Positions 1 to 11,153 of a DNA stretch of 64,000 nt are shown here, in pieces. Source of the DNA: Amphirosellinia nigrospora (taxonomy: Eukaryota > Ascomycota > Sordariomycetes > Xylariales > Xylariaceae); contig SCHM01000003.1 of NCBI GenBank assembly GCA_004123355.1, positions 124,001 to 188,000 on the forward strand, written 5' to 3'. Below the pieces are notes generated by a model. That model saw only the letters and a program-made list of their open reading frames with translations, ran no database searches and was not told the DNA's origin. Position 1 is the stretch's first letter, and every line of letters begins with the position of its first letter. A program made the position numbers and the translations under genes.

Positions 1-2699
1 GAAAGCGAAACAGCCGGTGGCACTGCTGATCTACATTTATTGGTGTGTTGTCATGCACCGTGCACCCAAACGATGGTATGCAAATGGATGGCATCAACGA
101 GTGACTGTCGCTCATGGCCAATATTGGCCCGGAATACCACGCCTTATTAGGATGGCCTCGCCTCGCTTTGAGCCTCCCTTGGTAGCAGACAATACATCAC
201 TACTATGAACACATTTCTGACAGATCACTTGACATTCTATTAGACAACACATTGCTGGGCTTCTATATTGATGTTGTATTATAGGTTATTCTAAGTTTTG
301 AGTGTTTGAATGTAAGGATCTTTCACTTTTATATTCATCTATATTGCTAAAAACTCCAGTTTAAATTTTGTACACTTCATTTGCCGTTGCTCGTTGTTTC
401 CCAACTGATAAGTACCTAATACTTCCAGGTCTCATTCCTTCTATCGACCTCTTTTTTCATCGCATCATGTACTGGATGGTTTCCTACCCGACCTAGTACA
501 GGCATAATCTTATCCAGGGCCGTCTCGAAATTTCGTGCCCCTTTTGATAACTCCATCTCGACTTCATAGAGTCTTTGGTAGATGCCGGTCTGCATGTCGT
601 CGAGCCTATTAGAGATAGTAGTATTATCCAGTTTATTTAAAAGGGGTGTATGAACTAACCTTACATCGGAAGGCCTTCTAGAAAACAACCTAGTCTTCAA
701 GTCTGATGTTTTGCAATATCTTAGCTCGCTTTCATTTGTCTCAGAGTGATATCTAATTCTGATGTTCTATAACTTGTGTACAGGCTCGTCCTCGTGGAGA
801 ACTGCAATATGCGGGGGTTGGTCATGGGTAGTTCGGGCGTCGTAGGATCCAATACCCGGCAGAGAGATAGATTTCCACTATTCAGGGGAACGGAATCGCC
901 CCCGGCATAGCATGGAGCTTATGGGATAATTTTAATTACTCAGCTGCAGTGCCCCATATCGGAGGTAAAAAGATAGTATAAACCAGGGTACAGATGAGCA
1001 TGATAGTGCACGTCAAGACAGAATAATTTATTGTCTGATGTAATATCCTCAAGAGTTGCAACACAGTTTCGCATGACGCTTTCGAGAGGGAGTAGTGTCA
1101 TATGGATATATTACAGTTTATGTCTCCAGTGCCACAACTAAAAGAGGACAGATGATGCTGCAAAATAAAGAATCCACTCGTGAAGAAGTCGTCCGCCTTA
1201 GCCGATGGCCATGTCCCACATCGCGTAGATGATCTTAGTTTGAGTAAACGTGAAGTTACCGCAGGTAAGATCTAGAGCCAAGGTTTGTTCCTCCGCACTG
1301 TTTCCGAAGTCGTTATAACTAGGGTTGAGATCATCTGGAAAGATTCGGTCTATGGTGCTCGGTCTCGTCTGGATGACTTTACTGAGGATACCCGACATTA
1401 TCAATCCAATCAAAACGTCATCGTGATCAAAGTATGCCTTTTATTTGACCACCAGCGGGAATATGCCAGAGAACGAAAGGTGTACTTTTCGACTAAAGTG
1501 TTCTTAGATATAGCTGATATGACACCTTGATCAGGAATGACACACGGATCTCGCACGAAGCCCGCCTAATACTACCCTACGAGGCTGACGAAGTCGTACG
1601 GAGTTGTACAAATCTCGTGAGTCTCAGTGCGTCACCGAAAGCTGAGATAAAAAACCGAGACACACAGACTCCAGTTATACGAGTCTACGGAGGTCCGCGA
1701 GGCTGTAGGATATATACAAGGGTATATCGAGCTTAGATGGCACGGAATCCTCCCGCCCGGAGATATAAGGAAGATTTAAGTTGAAGCTAATCCAGGCCCC
1801 TGACAGAGGCCTTTGTAACAGCTCAACCCGACTCATACATAAACTTATCGCTTCCAATGATTAATCGCTGCTCCACACCTTTACGGGACAGGACGCCCTG
1901 TAGGATTTAATGTACATATGATTGTGGATACATGTAAACTACGCATTGCATGTTCAAGATATGAAATCACTGACATGGCCAGTCTGGTCCTTTAAACAAC
2001 GCCACGATTTACGAATATTTCTGTAAAGTGGCTCAGGGGCGGCTCAGGCGGGGTCTGTTCTAGGAAGTACCTGGGTACCAGTCATCTTTGAATACAGAGA
2101 AGAAGATATAATTTCATTACTCACATTAGGTACGCCGTGCGGACCCCTTTTTGGGGAAACTGTTGACAGAGATTGCTGTCTCAACGCTATATAGGTAGAC
2201 CACTTCAGTTCCAACCTTTTCAGCTTGTATAATGTTTGTTTAGGAGCGCTGTTAGAATAAGAAACCGCACACGAATACTGTAGTTTAAAAATATAATTGT
2301 AGCAACAAACATTATGGTTGACGCGGTTCGAGGGCAAGTGCTGGCCAAACACCCCACTTGACAGTGTAGTACAGTAGGTACCTAATATGTACCAGACTGC
2401 TAGAAATTTGGCCAGGGTGACCTAGCTAACGCTTGCTACCTAGGTAGGCAGAGTTCCATTAGAACCTGTTCAAAACGGGCTTCCCCCCTATAACTTATAA
2501 GTACCTAGGTAGGTAGGCGTTATGCCAATGTAGAAGCCCAGTCAGTGCCACCGGGTCAGCTGGTAGCAGACCGGATCGGGCCGGTGGGTTCTCCCAAACC
2601 TGATGTCTTCTGTTTGCTTGAACCCAACCTTGGCCACCTTCTCCCTCCTGTGCCTAGTCCATACAAAGGACGTCCACGATTCACAGTGGAGAGGTAACA
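1..2699. other. Gene-poor AT-leaning region
   Basis: No complete gene is seen apart from a protein-like fragment at 416-700. Reading frames are short and show no domain or splice logic. AGGTACCT-type motifs lie near 2374, 2437 and 2501-2518, close to the start of the next gene. Confidence 0.5.
416..700 (-). pseudogene. C-terminal fragment of an unrecognised helical protein
   Basis: I do not recognise this family. The last 58 or so residues before the stop look like real protein: an amphipathic, charge-rich helical stretch with motifs such as IYQRLYEVEMEL and VHDAMKKEVDRR. A possible intron (GTAAGG..AATAG) lies just upstream, but its phase does not join cleanly to the next open stretch, and nothing further upstream continues the gene. 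It could be the remnant of a larger gene or a real last exon whose upstream part is damaged. Nearby DNA is AT-leaning and otherwise empty. Confidence 0.25.
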
Positions 2700-5658
2700 A
2701 TGGCGATCCATAACTTATATCTGACATACAAGCGGGACACCCAATACCTGGTGTACTGGCTGATTAGAACATCAAATCGAATTATCAAAAGCCTACCAAC
2801 CACCGACCCAGATGCCTCCAGAGCCCTGAAAACATCGAGCCAAGCAACTGTGGCCGAGCTGCTGTCACTCTCTCAGCTGATTGCGAAGCACATTAGCCCG
2901 TGCCAACGGCCATCTTCCGCCTATTCCAGGCCGTCATCCGCGCCAGAACATTACCATGAAGCCTTCCAACGGATTATCACCAATAAGCCTGACCCTCGAT
3001 GCAGAGGAGCAATGAAACCCACAAGTTCTTCATTGACGCCTTGACAGAGGTCTTCCATTCTCTTGGTGGTGCTTCTTGGCGTCCGGACGCCAAGTCTGAG
3101 GATGACGACGAGAAAATTGACCAAGTTCTATTCTCCAATAAATTCGCTTCCCTGGGCTTGGCTCCGCTGAACCAGGCGCTTTACAAGACGACGAGGGTGG
3201 TGCTCATGACGATGCGTCGGATGAAGACGTCGGCCCAGTGGCCACGCCGCAGAGACGTCAGCAGAAGAAATCAAAGGGCAAGGGTAACAAAAACAAACGC
3301 AACAAGAAGCCCAAAAAGAAACCCTCCGGGGCCGCCAAGGACTCATCCCTCGACGACGTCCCTATCGAGAGTTACCGCATCATAGAGGATGGTGATGGTT
3401 TGGTTACAGATTACCTGCTTGCCGTCTACTCCTTGACTCGGGAATGGTCCGAGTTGCGTGGCTATGTCCAAGACCTTTGGTATGATGTTGCCTATCGTGG
3501 CCTGAATTCGGCCGTTGCGGGGACCGTGTCCAATATGGCGATTGCCCTGATGAAACAATCCGAGTCAGCTATTTTTGTCGATTTTCCGGGCCACGACTCG
3601 TATGATGTAGTTATGAACACAATCACGAGAGGTAACCCTGACGGAGCTCAAGGTCAATTCAAAATTGGCCTGCATGTTTTCAAACCTGGTGCTTCCGAAA
3701 TGGAAAAAGTCCAGGAAACAGAGATCGATGTCAAGGAACAGTTCATGGTCTATACCTACCGCGACCTCCTTGATTTCATTCTTGATTTCCAAAGCACACG
3801 GAGTGGGAAGCCAACAAAAGCCACGACGGCTCAGATTCGCGACTGGATCCCTATTTTGATCTCAAACGAGCCACCAAAGACCAACGGATCAAATGGCGGC
3901 GTTCGTATACCATCAAATGGCTTTACGACTTGGTGAATGTTTTTCGAGTATCGTTGTACAACGGAACAAATTGAAAGGTGAACGCCACGCCTACGAGCGT
4001 GTTGACTGGTCAACAAAGGGTCCATGGAATCAAATCGCAGGCTATTCGGCCTTAATGAATTCGCTGGTGTGATCACTTCTCTCGCCATGCAGAAACCCGA
4101 ACAGACATTCGCAAAATGATTCTGCCTAGCCACGTACTGCAACTTCAGTGTATTGTGGATTCGTTTGCCGTCTCTCGGGGCTGGTCAAACAGCGCGCTAC
4201 AAGGCCATATTCTCACTTTGCCATCGCGCAACTTCAAATCGAGACGCGATGTTGACTTATTCTTAGATCGTGAGCAAAAAAGACTAGGGCACGGATTTTT
4301 GTCGGCAGTGAACATCCTGAAGCAACTTTTCGACAAAGAAAGCGAAGATTCGCACAACCCTAGCGCGCACCAAGCAGAACGGGCGTTGCTTGACGGCATC
4401 TTATGGGAATTTGTGAATTGGGTTGGAGAATCCAAGTACATGTCCGGATTAAATGGATTCCGCCGTCCCAATTTTCGAACACAAATTCGAACGGACTATG
4501 GGAGTATTCTCCATTTCTTTGTGGCGTTGGACTGATGGAAGGTCTGGAGTTAGCATATGCTACAGGGAGTTTGTGTGGGAACGCATCCCCGAGCCGATGT
4601 TAGTCATCCACTTGCATAACATGTTGGTCCAGAAAGGCTTCATCGAGAAGCCCGTGGGACTGTATGCGACACTAGAAGAAATCTACCGTTTCGATTTCTT
4701 TGCCGGCGGGAAAATCCCAACGTCAAACTTCAACTCAGCCCTCTTAGATGTAATAGGACAGACATCTTCACACTTCGCTTCCATACAGCGGAGACAAGCT
4801 GCTCGAACGGCGTCTCGAACGACTACCGACACTCATGGTCTCCTCGACACCAAGATTAATCGCTTCTATAAGACAAAAACAATGCTTATCACATATCGAC
4901 AGGGCGAGTGGAATTATGAGCGAATCCCTGAGGAATATATACCAGAGTCCTCTATCCTGGCACGAATCAGGATAGCTCAGACAACACCTACCGTCAATAC
5001 GGCCTCGGGCGACCCACGATTTGAGGGCCACCTCGCTGACCGGATGCGCGCCGCCGGCATCGATCTCAACAAGGTGAAAACCGAACTGTTAACGACTCTC
5101 GACTTTGGGAAACCAGAAGTGCCCCAGACAGTACTGAACTCTCTTTTGCCGGAAGGGTACAGTTGGGGGCCATCATCTAATCACATAGCAATACACCAAA
5201 ATCAGACTCCCAAAAGCTCCCTGACGGCGATCCAAACACATCCATGAGAACGATGCTCAGCTTCTTGAAGTTCGATATTCTTGTGGACGTGTGCGGTGAG
5301 CTACGACCCCTGTCGAGTCTCAATTACGTCTTCGTCACGACGATGCTTCTGTTCTTCTTTGACACACTCGAAAAGGAATTGGGCCAGCTACGGAATTCTT
5401 CCTACGTGAGCATATACGATGGGCCAGGGAGACATAAGCCTAAATTTGAAAGACGGATCTTGTTGGTAACACTGGCGCTGTCCGGTGAGGACGAAGAGCT
5501 CCTGCGAGTCATGGCCAAAAGATTCAATGAGACTAGGTCAGGATTTATGACACATATGTTTGGAGGATCTTGCTGATATGGAAGAATTGTTCGAAATGAT
5601 GGAGAGTGGAGGTCATGGAAATGTTCCTGCTGCTGGTTCAAATTGTGTAATGATGTGA
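2700..5658 (+). CDS. DUF6604 domain protein (frame-broken)
   Basis: A fungal protein of about 980 residues of unknown function. The start at 2700 opens with LYLTYKRDTQYLVYWL, the typical beginning of the DUF6604 domain. A lysine-rich linker (about 3250-3340), then a block containing LTREWSELRGYVQDLW, then a C-terminal half with GESKYMSGLN, SNTNSNGLWEYSPFLCGVGL and HLHNMLVQKGF follow in order, as in full-length family members. The reading frame changes many times (near 2900, 2970, 2994, 3180, 3846, 4450, 4550, 5240, 5565). Several breaks are repaired by adding one base to a short run, for example CCC at 2993-2995 and GG at 3845-3846. The last frame runs to TGA at 5656-5658. Synteny and composition across all blocks argue for one gene, with base-level errors more likely than decay. 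No catalytic motif is visible. Confidence 0.7.
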
Positions 5659-7149
5659 GGTGCCTGTGCGTTCAAGTTAGTTTGCTATCAATATCGCAGG
5701 TCTACACCAGCTCCCCATCTCCAAGGTGCCTATGTCAGAATAACATTGCTTGAGGTAAAGAAATATGCGACAAGATACAACTCCCATGAGTCTATTCTAA
5801 ATCCGACGTGGAAAGAGTTAGTTAACACATTTGGCCGTGTGGTGTACGAACCAATCGAGCAACAACACCCCCAACAGCGACAACAGAGACTATATTTGTG
5901 ACAGTGTGGCCAGTTTCAACCGAAGTATCATCGCCGCTCGCTAACCGCTCACAATGTTGTCGATAGGCTTGCCGAGCTACACAATCGTGATCACCGAGAT
6001 AGTGAAAGGCGAAACTCATAATAGACTGGTGAACGTCTCATCGGGAAGAGTAAACGCTCAGTACTGATGGACCACTGGTTCTTTTGCAAGCGATAACCCG
6101 GAAGCGAGGGATAGTGTCTTGGAAGCGAATGGTGAGCTGAAGACCAATACAAATTCCTACACTTACCTAACGCACATCCAGTACTCCCCCACCTTAATTG
6201 GAAGAGTTATCACCAGGTCGCTGCTTGAATTAGCAAGACATATCCGGGAAATCAAAGCCCCCGCGGCCCCAACGATCCATCCCTGCACTAGATTATCCAT
6301 TGCGGTGAGTCCACAGGCACTATGTCTGCCTAATTGATCACCGCTTTGGGCAGCCACAGGCGTCGCAGCTGAAGCTTATATCGCAAGACACGCATATGAC
6401 AAAGCAACATCGAGTCATCGACGCGGGTTAGAACCCCAGTCGGGCCTAAATTTTGGGGACAGGGGTTCCAGTCTAGGGCTAGTAGAATCACCAATATTGC
6501 CCCTTTGCCGCGCACCACCTCTTTTTTTTGCTATCGCCTTGTCACAGGCTTCTTTTCAGTTCAATGTCAACAGCTTTCTGTTAGCTTTTCGTTCTGAGGC
6601 ACAAGATAGGGTGGTCGTCGGATTATCGTGAGTTCGATGCCATATAACTATGTGACTAACGCTTTCCCATCAATGCTACCAGCTTAGTAAGCCATGTCTT
6701 GACTATAGCCCAAGTTCTTGAGGAAATATGCTATTGATCGGATTTCTGCACAAAGCTGATGCAATGGTATGAGCATGCATGTATGCATGAATATTGGCGC
6801 CAAAGCGCCCGAGCCAGACATACCTGTTTTATGGGATGGCTTATCGTCACGAGCGGGCAATTACCTCTTGCGACTTAGTCATCTCGGGGTTTAGAATCAC
6901 TGCAAAGTCCATTCCATGATATTTATGTGTATAAATTCGCGAAAGTTACAAAACTACGAGATCCTCGCCATCAAGTGAACACTCCAAACTATTATGATGT
7001 CCCCAGAAGTGCACAAATCGCCTTCATATGAGTTCGTGGGAGAAAGGAGAACAGAATATTCTAGAATGTGTCCAATCTGGTTTGCACTTTCATCATACTA
7101 CCTATATAACAACTCCATGTGTCAGTCGCCGATTAGCAGCACTAGCTTC
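5659..7149. other. Intergenic, nothing recognised
   Basis: Only short frames without domain or splice signals. A T-rich run lies near 6521. No RNA gene seen. Confidence 0.45.
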
Positions 7150-7990
7150 TAACCCTCAGCCCTTTCTTCCATCATCTTGCAGCTTCTCGTCAACTTTGAC
7201 CCATGGGTTGGTCATCGTGTTGAAGGTCGCAAAACCCCTCTCACTAAATCTTGTGTCTTGGCCACGAATGATTACGAGCCATTTCTGGATCGGTTCGCGT
7301 TGTCTCCTGCTCCATATTCTGCCTTTGTGTGCATCTTTTCCTTCGTCCGTCATGAATCCGATCATGGGTTTGATCATGACGACTTTCCAGTCGCGCCGAA
7401 TGCAAGGGTCTGTTGGTCGCGACGAAGCGGCAGTCTAGTAGTGCGCCAAGCTTAGATGGGAGCAGGCGCCGGAAGCTCAAAGATCCGTCTAACCAAGTTC
7501 TCGCTGTAAGTTTCTGGCTTGAAGAGTGTGAGACCAGATTTCTTGGAAGCCCACTCGTTTTTGGCGGTGGTGACCATGGTGTGCCAGTTCTACTTGAGAG
7601 TAGGATGGTATGGCTCGCACTCCAGTATAGCGATCTTTTGATACCTTGTAAGTCGAGGCAATGTTGACACCAAATATACGTTTGAAACTCGTAAGCTCGA
7701 TTGTTGGTCGCACTGAGATCATCTCCCAGCTTTCGAACACGGTTGAGGGTTGGGGCTATCGACTTGGCTATGAAATGTTAGCAAGTTACGTAGTGACTAG
7801 CTCTATGCTACGCACAAGTTCCTCCAGCGTCGCTGCGTGTTTAGACTCGTATTTAACTCATCGTCTATGAGAGTTAAGGCATCGTCTTCGCGTACCCGAT
7901 CAGCTCCCAAGACCTGGGCTCCCCCATCACCTCTCTTAGTTACTAGTTTGTCCAGTGCTCTGTGCATTAGGTTTGAAGGCATCATTGTTT
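7150..7990 (-). pseudogene. Unrecognised degenerate protein-coding gene
   Basis: On the minus strand several consecutive frames look protein-like, although I cannot name the family. From 7985 downward: a helical stretch containing LDKLVTKRGDGGAQVLGADR and a segment with ATLEEL. A plausible 48-nt intron (GTGCGT..GCTAAC..CATAG, about 7774-7821) follows. Next come a block with LNRVRKLGDDLSATNNRAYE and QTYIWCQHCLDLQG, a shift to a frame with KNEWASKKSGLTLFKPE, and finally a block with DWKVVMIKPMIGFMTDEGKD ending near 7156. At least two frame changes and one stop interrupt it. The frame breaks could be errors like those in neighbouring genes, or true decay. Confidence 0.3.
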
Positions 7991-10216
7991 ATTTCAAAAA
8001 CCGGTCGATTAAAGAATTAATGTGAGAAGGCGGGTGTGTCGAGTTTATGTGCATATGGACTGGAGAACATTAATATTCCATGGTTGTCAAGTTGCTTCTC
8101 TTTACCTTTTATACTTCAAGCCGATGGTATTTGACGTGATGATGCCATATCAACCCCGACCGTGTCATTGGCCTGTTAATCGTCCCATCATTTTTGGTGT
8201 TAATTGGGCCTCGTACTTCTTCCTGCCTTGCATTAGAATGGAATTCTACATCATACACAAAGACTCAGTCAGTCTATCAGAGGTTCGGTAGATTTCTTAC
8301 CGAAAAGAAGGCGAAAAAAAAACGCCGATAAAGTAGAATTTGCTTGCTAGGCTTCGTGCAATTTGTCATTAGTTCACCGAAGCAGCCTTACGCCCTCCCT
8401 CCATTGGCCAATCGTGGCGCTCTTGGCTCGATCCTAAGGCCTCAAAACTCTGCGCACAATGGTTTGATGCCTTGTTCGCATAAAATATATGTGCCTTTAT
8501 TCTAAATCATCTATTTATCGTCATGTTTATACTTCTTTCTGTCGCGCATCCTTATTTAGTAAAAACATCTTGATTATCTCACAGAGAACACGACTTCAAA
8601 CTCTTTTAAGAATTATACCATTCATCATGCATTGTCACGAAAAAAGGATATAGATAGCCTTGATGTGACGATGTATTCATCGTGAGTCATATACAAATAT
8701 ATACTAAGAATACACGGTGTGGGGTTTGGCTGCCTACAACTAGTCTGATGATCCATGGCTCTATAGTCAGGCCAGCCACTATATAATTGTAAATGTAGTT
8801 GAAAACTGGGACTTTGAAGCCGGTAAGAGCAATTTGGTGTACACACCGTTGATTAATCGTTTGAACATTTATAATGGAGCTTCCGTCGACCAAAATATCA
8901 CAATGAGCATATTGTCATGTTTTTGTCGTGTCATACGTCTAGCTCAGAGCCTTATCTTATCACAAATCGAACCATCGCGGCATTCGGTACATAGTAGCGA
9001 CGAGAAAGCCCTAAACTTAAGAGCCCGTGCTCTGTGTCGGACGGGAAACAGAACTGCCAAACGAAGGGAGAGAGTTTCGGCCGGTAAACAGGGTCTAACT
9101 GCACCCCCTTGCATATCACCACAAACACAGGTTTTCATTCGAGTCCTAAGCCCAGTTTTAATTGGTGTCGGTTGGAGGGGTAAGTCAGACGAATAGCTTC
9201 ATTGATGGTAGGACATGGCGCACAGCTACGCGGCCCAATGTTGACTTATTGAGGATTTCGTCCTACAACTCCACGTCATCAGATCCCAATACATGGATTT
9301 ACACAAATGTTGCACTACTCAGACAGGAAGTACTATTAGAATTGAAAATGTGTAGATTGGCTACTAATTGTGGAGGATACCGAGGCTCTCTGCACATCTC
9401 ATGTCCCATCGTTGCCCTACTGTGTAATGTTAAGGGAAAACATACTGGAGCGTGTCGTTCAGTAGTCCTATGTCAATATAACTCAACCTCCATTTGATGA
9501 CGCTCTACAAGGGATAGGCTACACATTTGACAGTAGTAGTCCCAACGTCGAGAGATTTACTGAAAGGAGATTGGATTTGTACCAGTCATATTGCACCACA
9601 TCGTGATACTTGCACTACCGCTAATTATAACCGCCGAGGGAACAGCGGAAGGCTCTGTAAATTGACGAAACATTATCTCAGTCATCAAGGTTCAAAGAAG
9701 AGATGTTTTGGTCTATTGGTTGCTGACGATCCGAACATTCAGTGATGAGCGATAATAATTAGCATCCTCCCCACCATTGGTTATTTTGCCTATTCCACAC
9801 TTGGACCCCAAGAACGTCTGTCGAGCATACCATTGGCAATTAACAGATACTATTAAGTTGCATTTGGCAGCAGATCCGATAAACCGATATTCACGAATCG
9901 AATTATTCGAGCTTGTCATTAGCCTGCGCAATGTCCCCTAGGTTGAATTCATGATACACGGAGATTATAGATGATGTTGCAGCTGTATCTCCAAACATGA
10001 CGTAAAGATTCCGTGGGACTGACTCTGTCTTCTGTTATGATTCGATTGCATGCATGTCTGGTTCAGCCGGCGGGTTATTGGGGGGTGGAAATAACCTGTA
10101 ATGCCGTCACCCAATACTCTTGCGTAGTCCAAATGCTTCATAAGCCCTTGAACCCGCCGACATAACATAGCAGAAACTTGCCTTCAAGTCCCATCATCAT
10201 TTCTAACCAAGTTAGA
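7991..10216. other. Intergenic, nothing recognised
   Basis: Low-complexity AT-leaning DNA with only random-looking open stretches of up to 120 codons. I see no repeats, transposon ends or RNA genes. Confidence 0.45.
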
Positions 10217-11153
10217 ATGCATTCTTACAACATAGTAGGGGTCCTATCGTTCGCTGTAGCTGTTTCGGCAGTGTGCAGTCGAGAATTTCTCAGAATGCTA
10301 CGGACCAACATCTTACTGCTCAGACGAAAGGGTCCAGCAGCGACCTCGCTGCCATTGCAGTCTCGAATGTTACCTACACGGAAAATGAGGTCAAGATGAG
10401 CTTAGATAGGAGTGTTTTAACAGAACCAATTCAGATGGACCATAACCGATCGATTCTTGACACATTTCAATGCGCTAACATTCACTGAGATCATCGCGGC
10501 CACCCAATATTCACCAATATGTGATCGGCACCCGTATGGAGTTCAATGCCGACAATAAGATCTTTAAAATCGAGTCTGTCGTCACCGATCGCGGAGACTG
10601 GGCTTTCAACGCTACTCGGGTATCGATACTGGAACTCGCTCGAGAATTGGGATCCGATTCCGGCCGAGAAGCAGGATTCGCGGGAAGTGATCCAAGCTGC
10701 CGGTGATGCTTACTTCGACCGGTTCAAGAACGAGAGCGTCGTGATCCCCTTCGGTGTCCCGTGCTCTCGCCTCGAGGGCGGCGTCTCCACCGCACCACTT
10801 AACATGACCGGGACTCGTGTACGGCTGCCGGACTTCCGTCGACGTTGGTTGTGACGAATCGTCGTTATGTAGTCGATCAGGAGATGGGTGTCGTCGATAT
10901 ATTTCTCGGTTTCCCAGGATTGGATAGGTCGCAGGACCCGAATGCAACGATGCCCGATAGTCATTTGTTCAGGGTTGAGTCTGGCAAAATTCGCTATATT
11001 CACACAGTTTCATCGTGTGTGGAAGCCGGCTGTGGGATGGATGGGGCTGGTCCTCCGCAAGGCCCTCAAAAAAAGCTGCGGTCGTTGCCAGTGTACTGGA
11101 AGCCAAGAATTCCGTCTTATTACGCGGCGAAAAGGCGCGACGGCGGTTATTGA
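10217..11153 (+). CDS. Secreted DUF8021 domain protein (frame-broken)
   Basis: Start ATG at 10217 gives a hydrophobic signal peptide (VGVLSFAVAVSAV) followed by CSREF. The rest follows the fungal DUF8021 pattern in order: DHNRSILDTFQCA, VIGTRMEFNADNKI, VVTDRGDWAFNAT, YWNSLENWDPIP, VIQAAGDAYFDRF, PFGVPCSRLEGG, TNRRYVVDQEMGVVD, LPDSH-like PDSHLFRV and KIRYIHTVSSC. Length is about 310 residues. The function of this NTF2-like secreted family is not established. The frame changes near 10293, 10477, 10506, 10621 and 10815. Two of these look like one-base losses and three look like one-base gains, unlike the loss-only pattern elsewhere. The tail after the conserved domain is basic and unusual (ends near KRRDGGY). 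Confidence 0.7.

Noticed and set aside
8834-9497. Two overlapping plus-strand open stretches of 111-120 codons
   Set aside because: Residue composition looks random; no homology signal; AT-leaning region where such lengths arise by chance.
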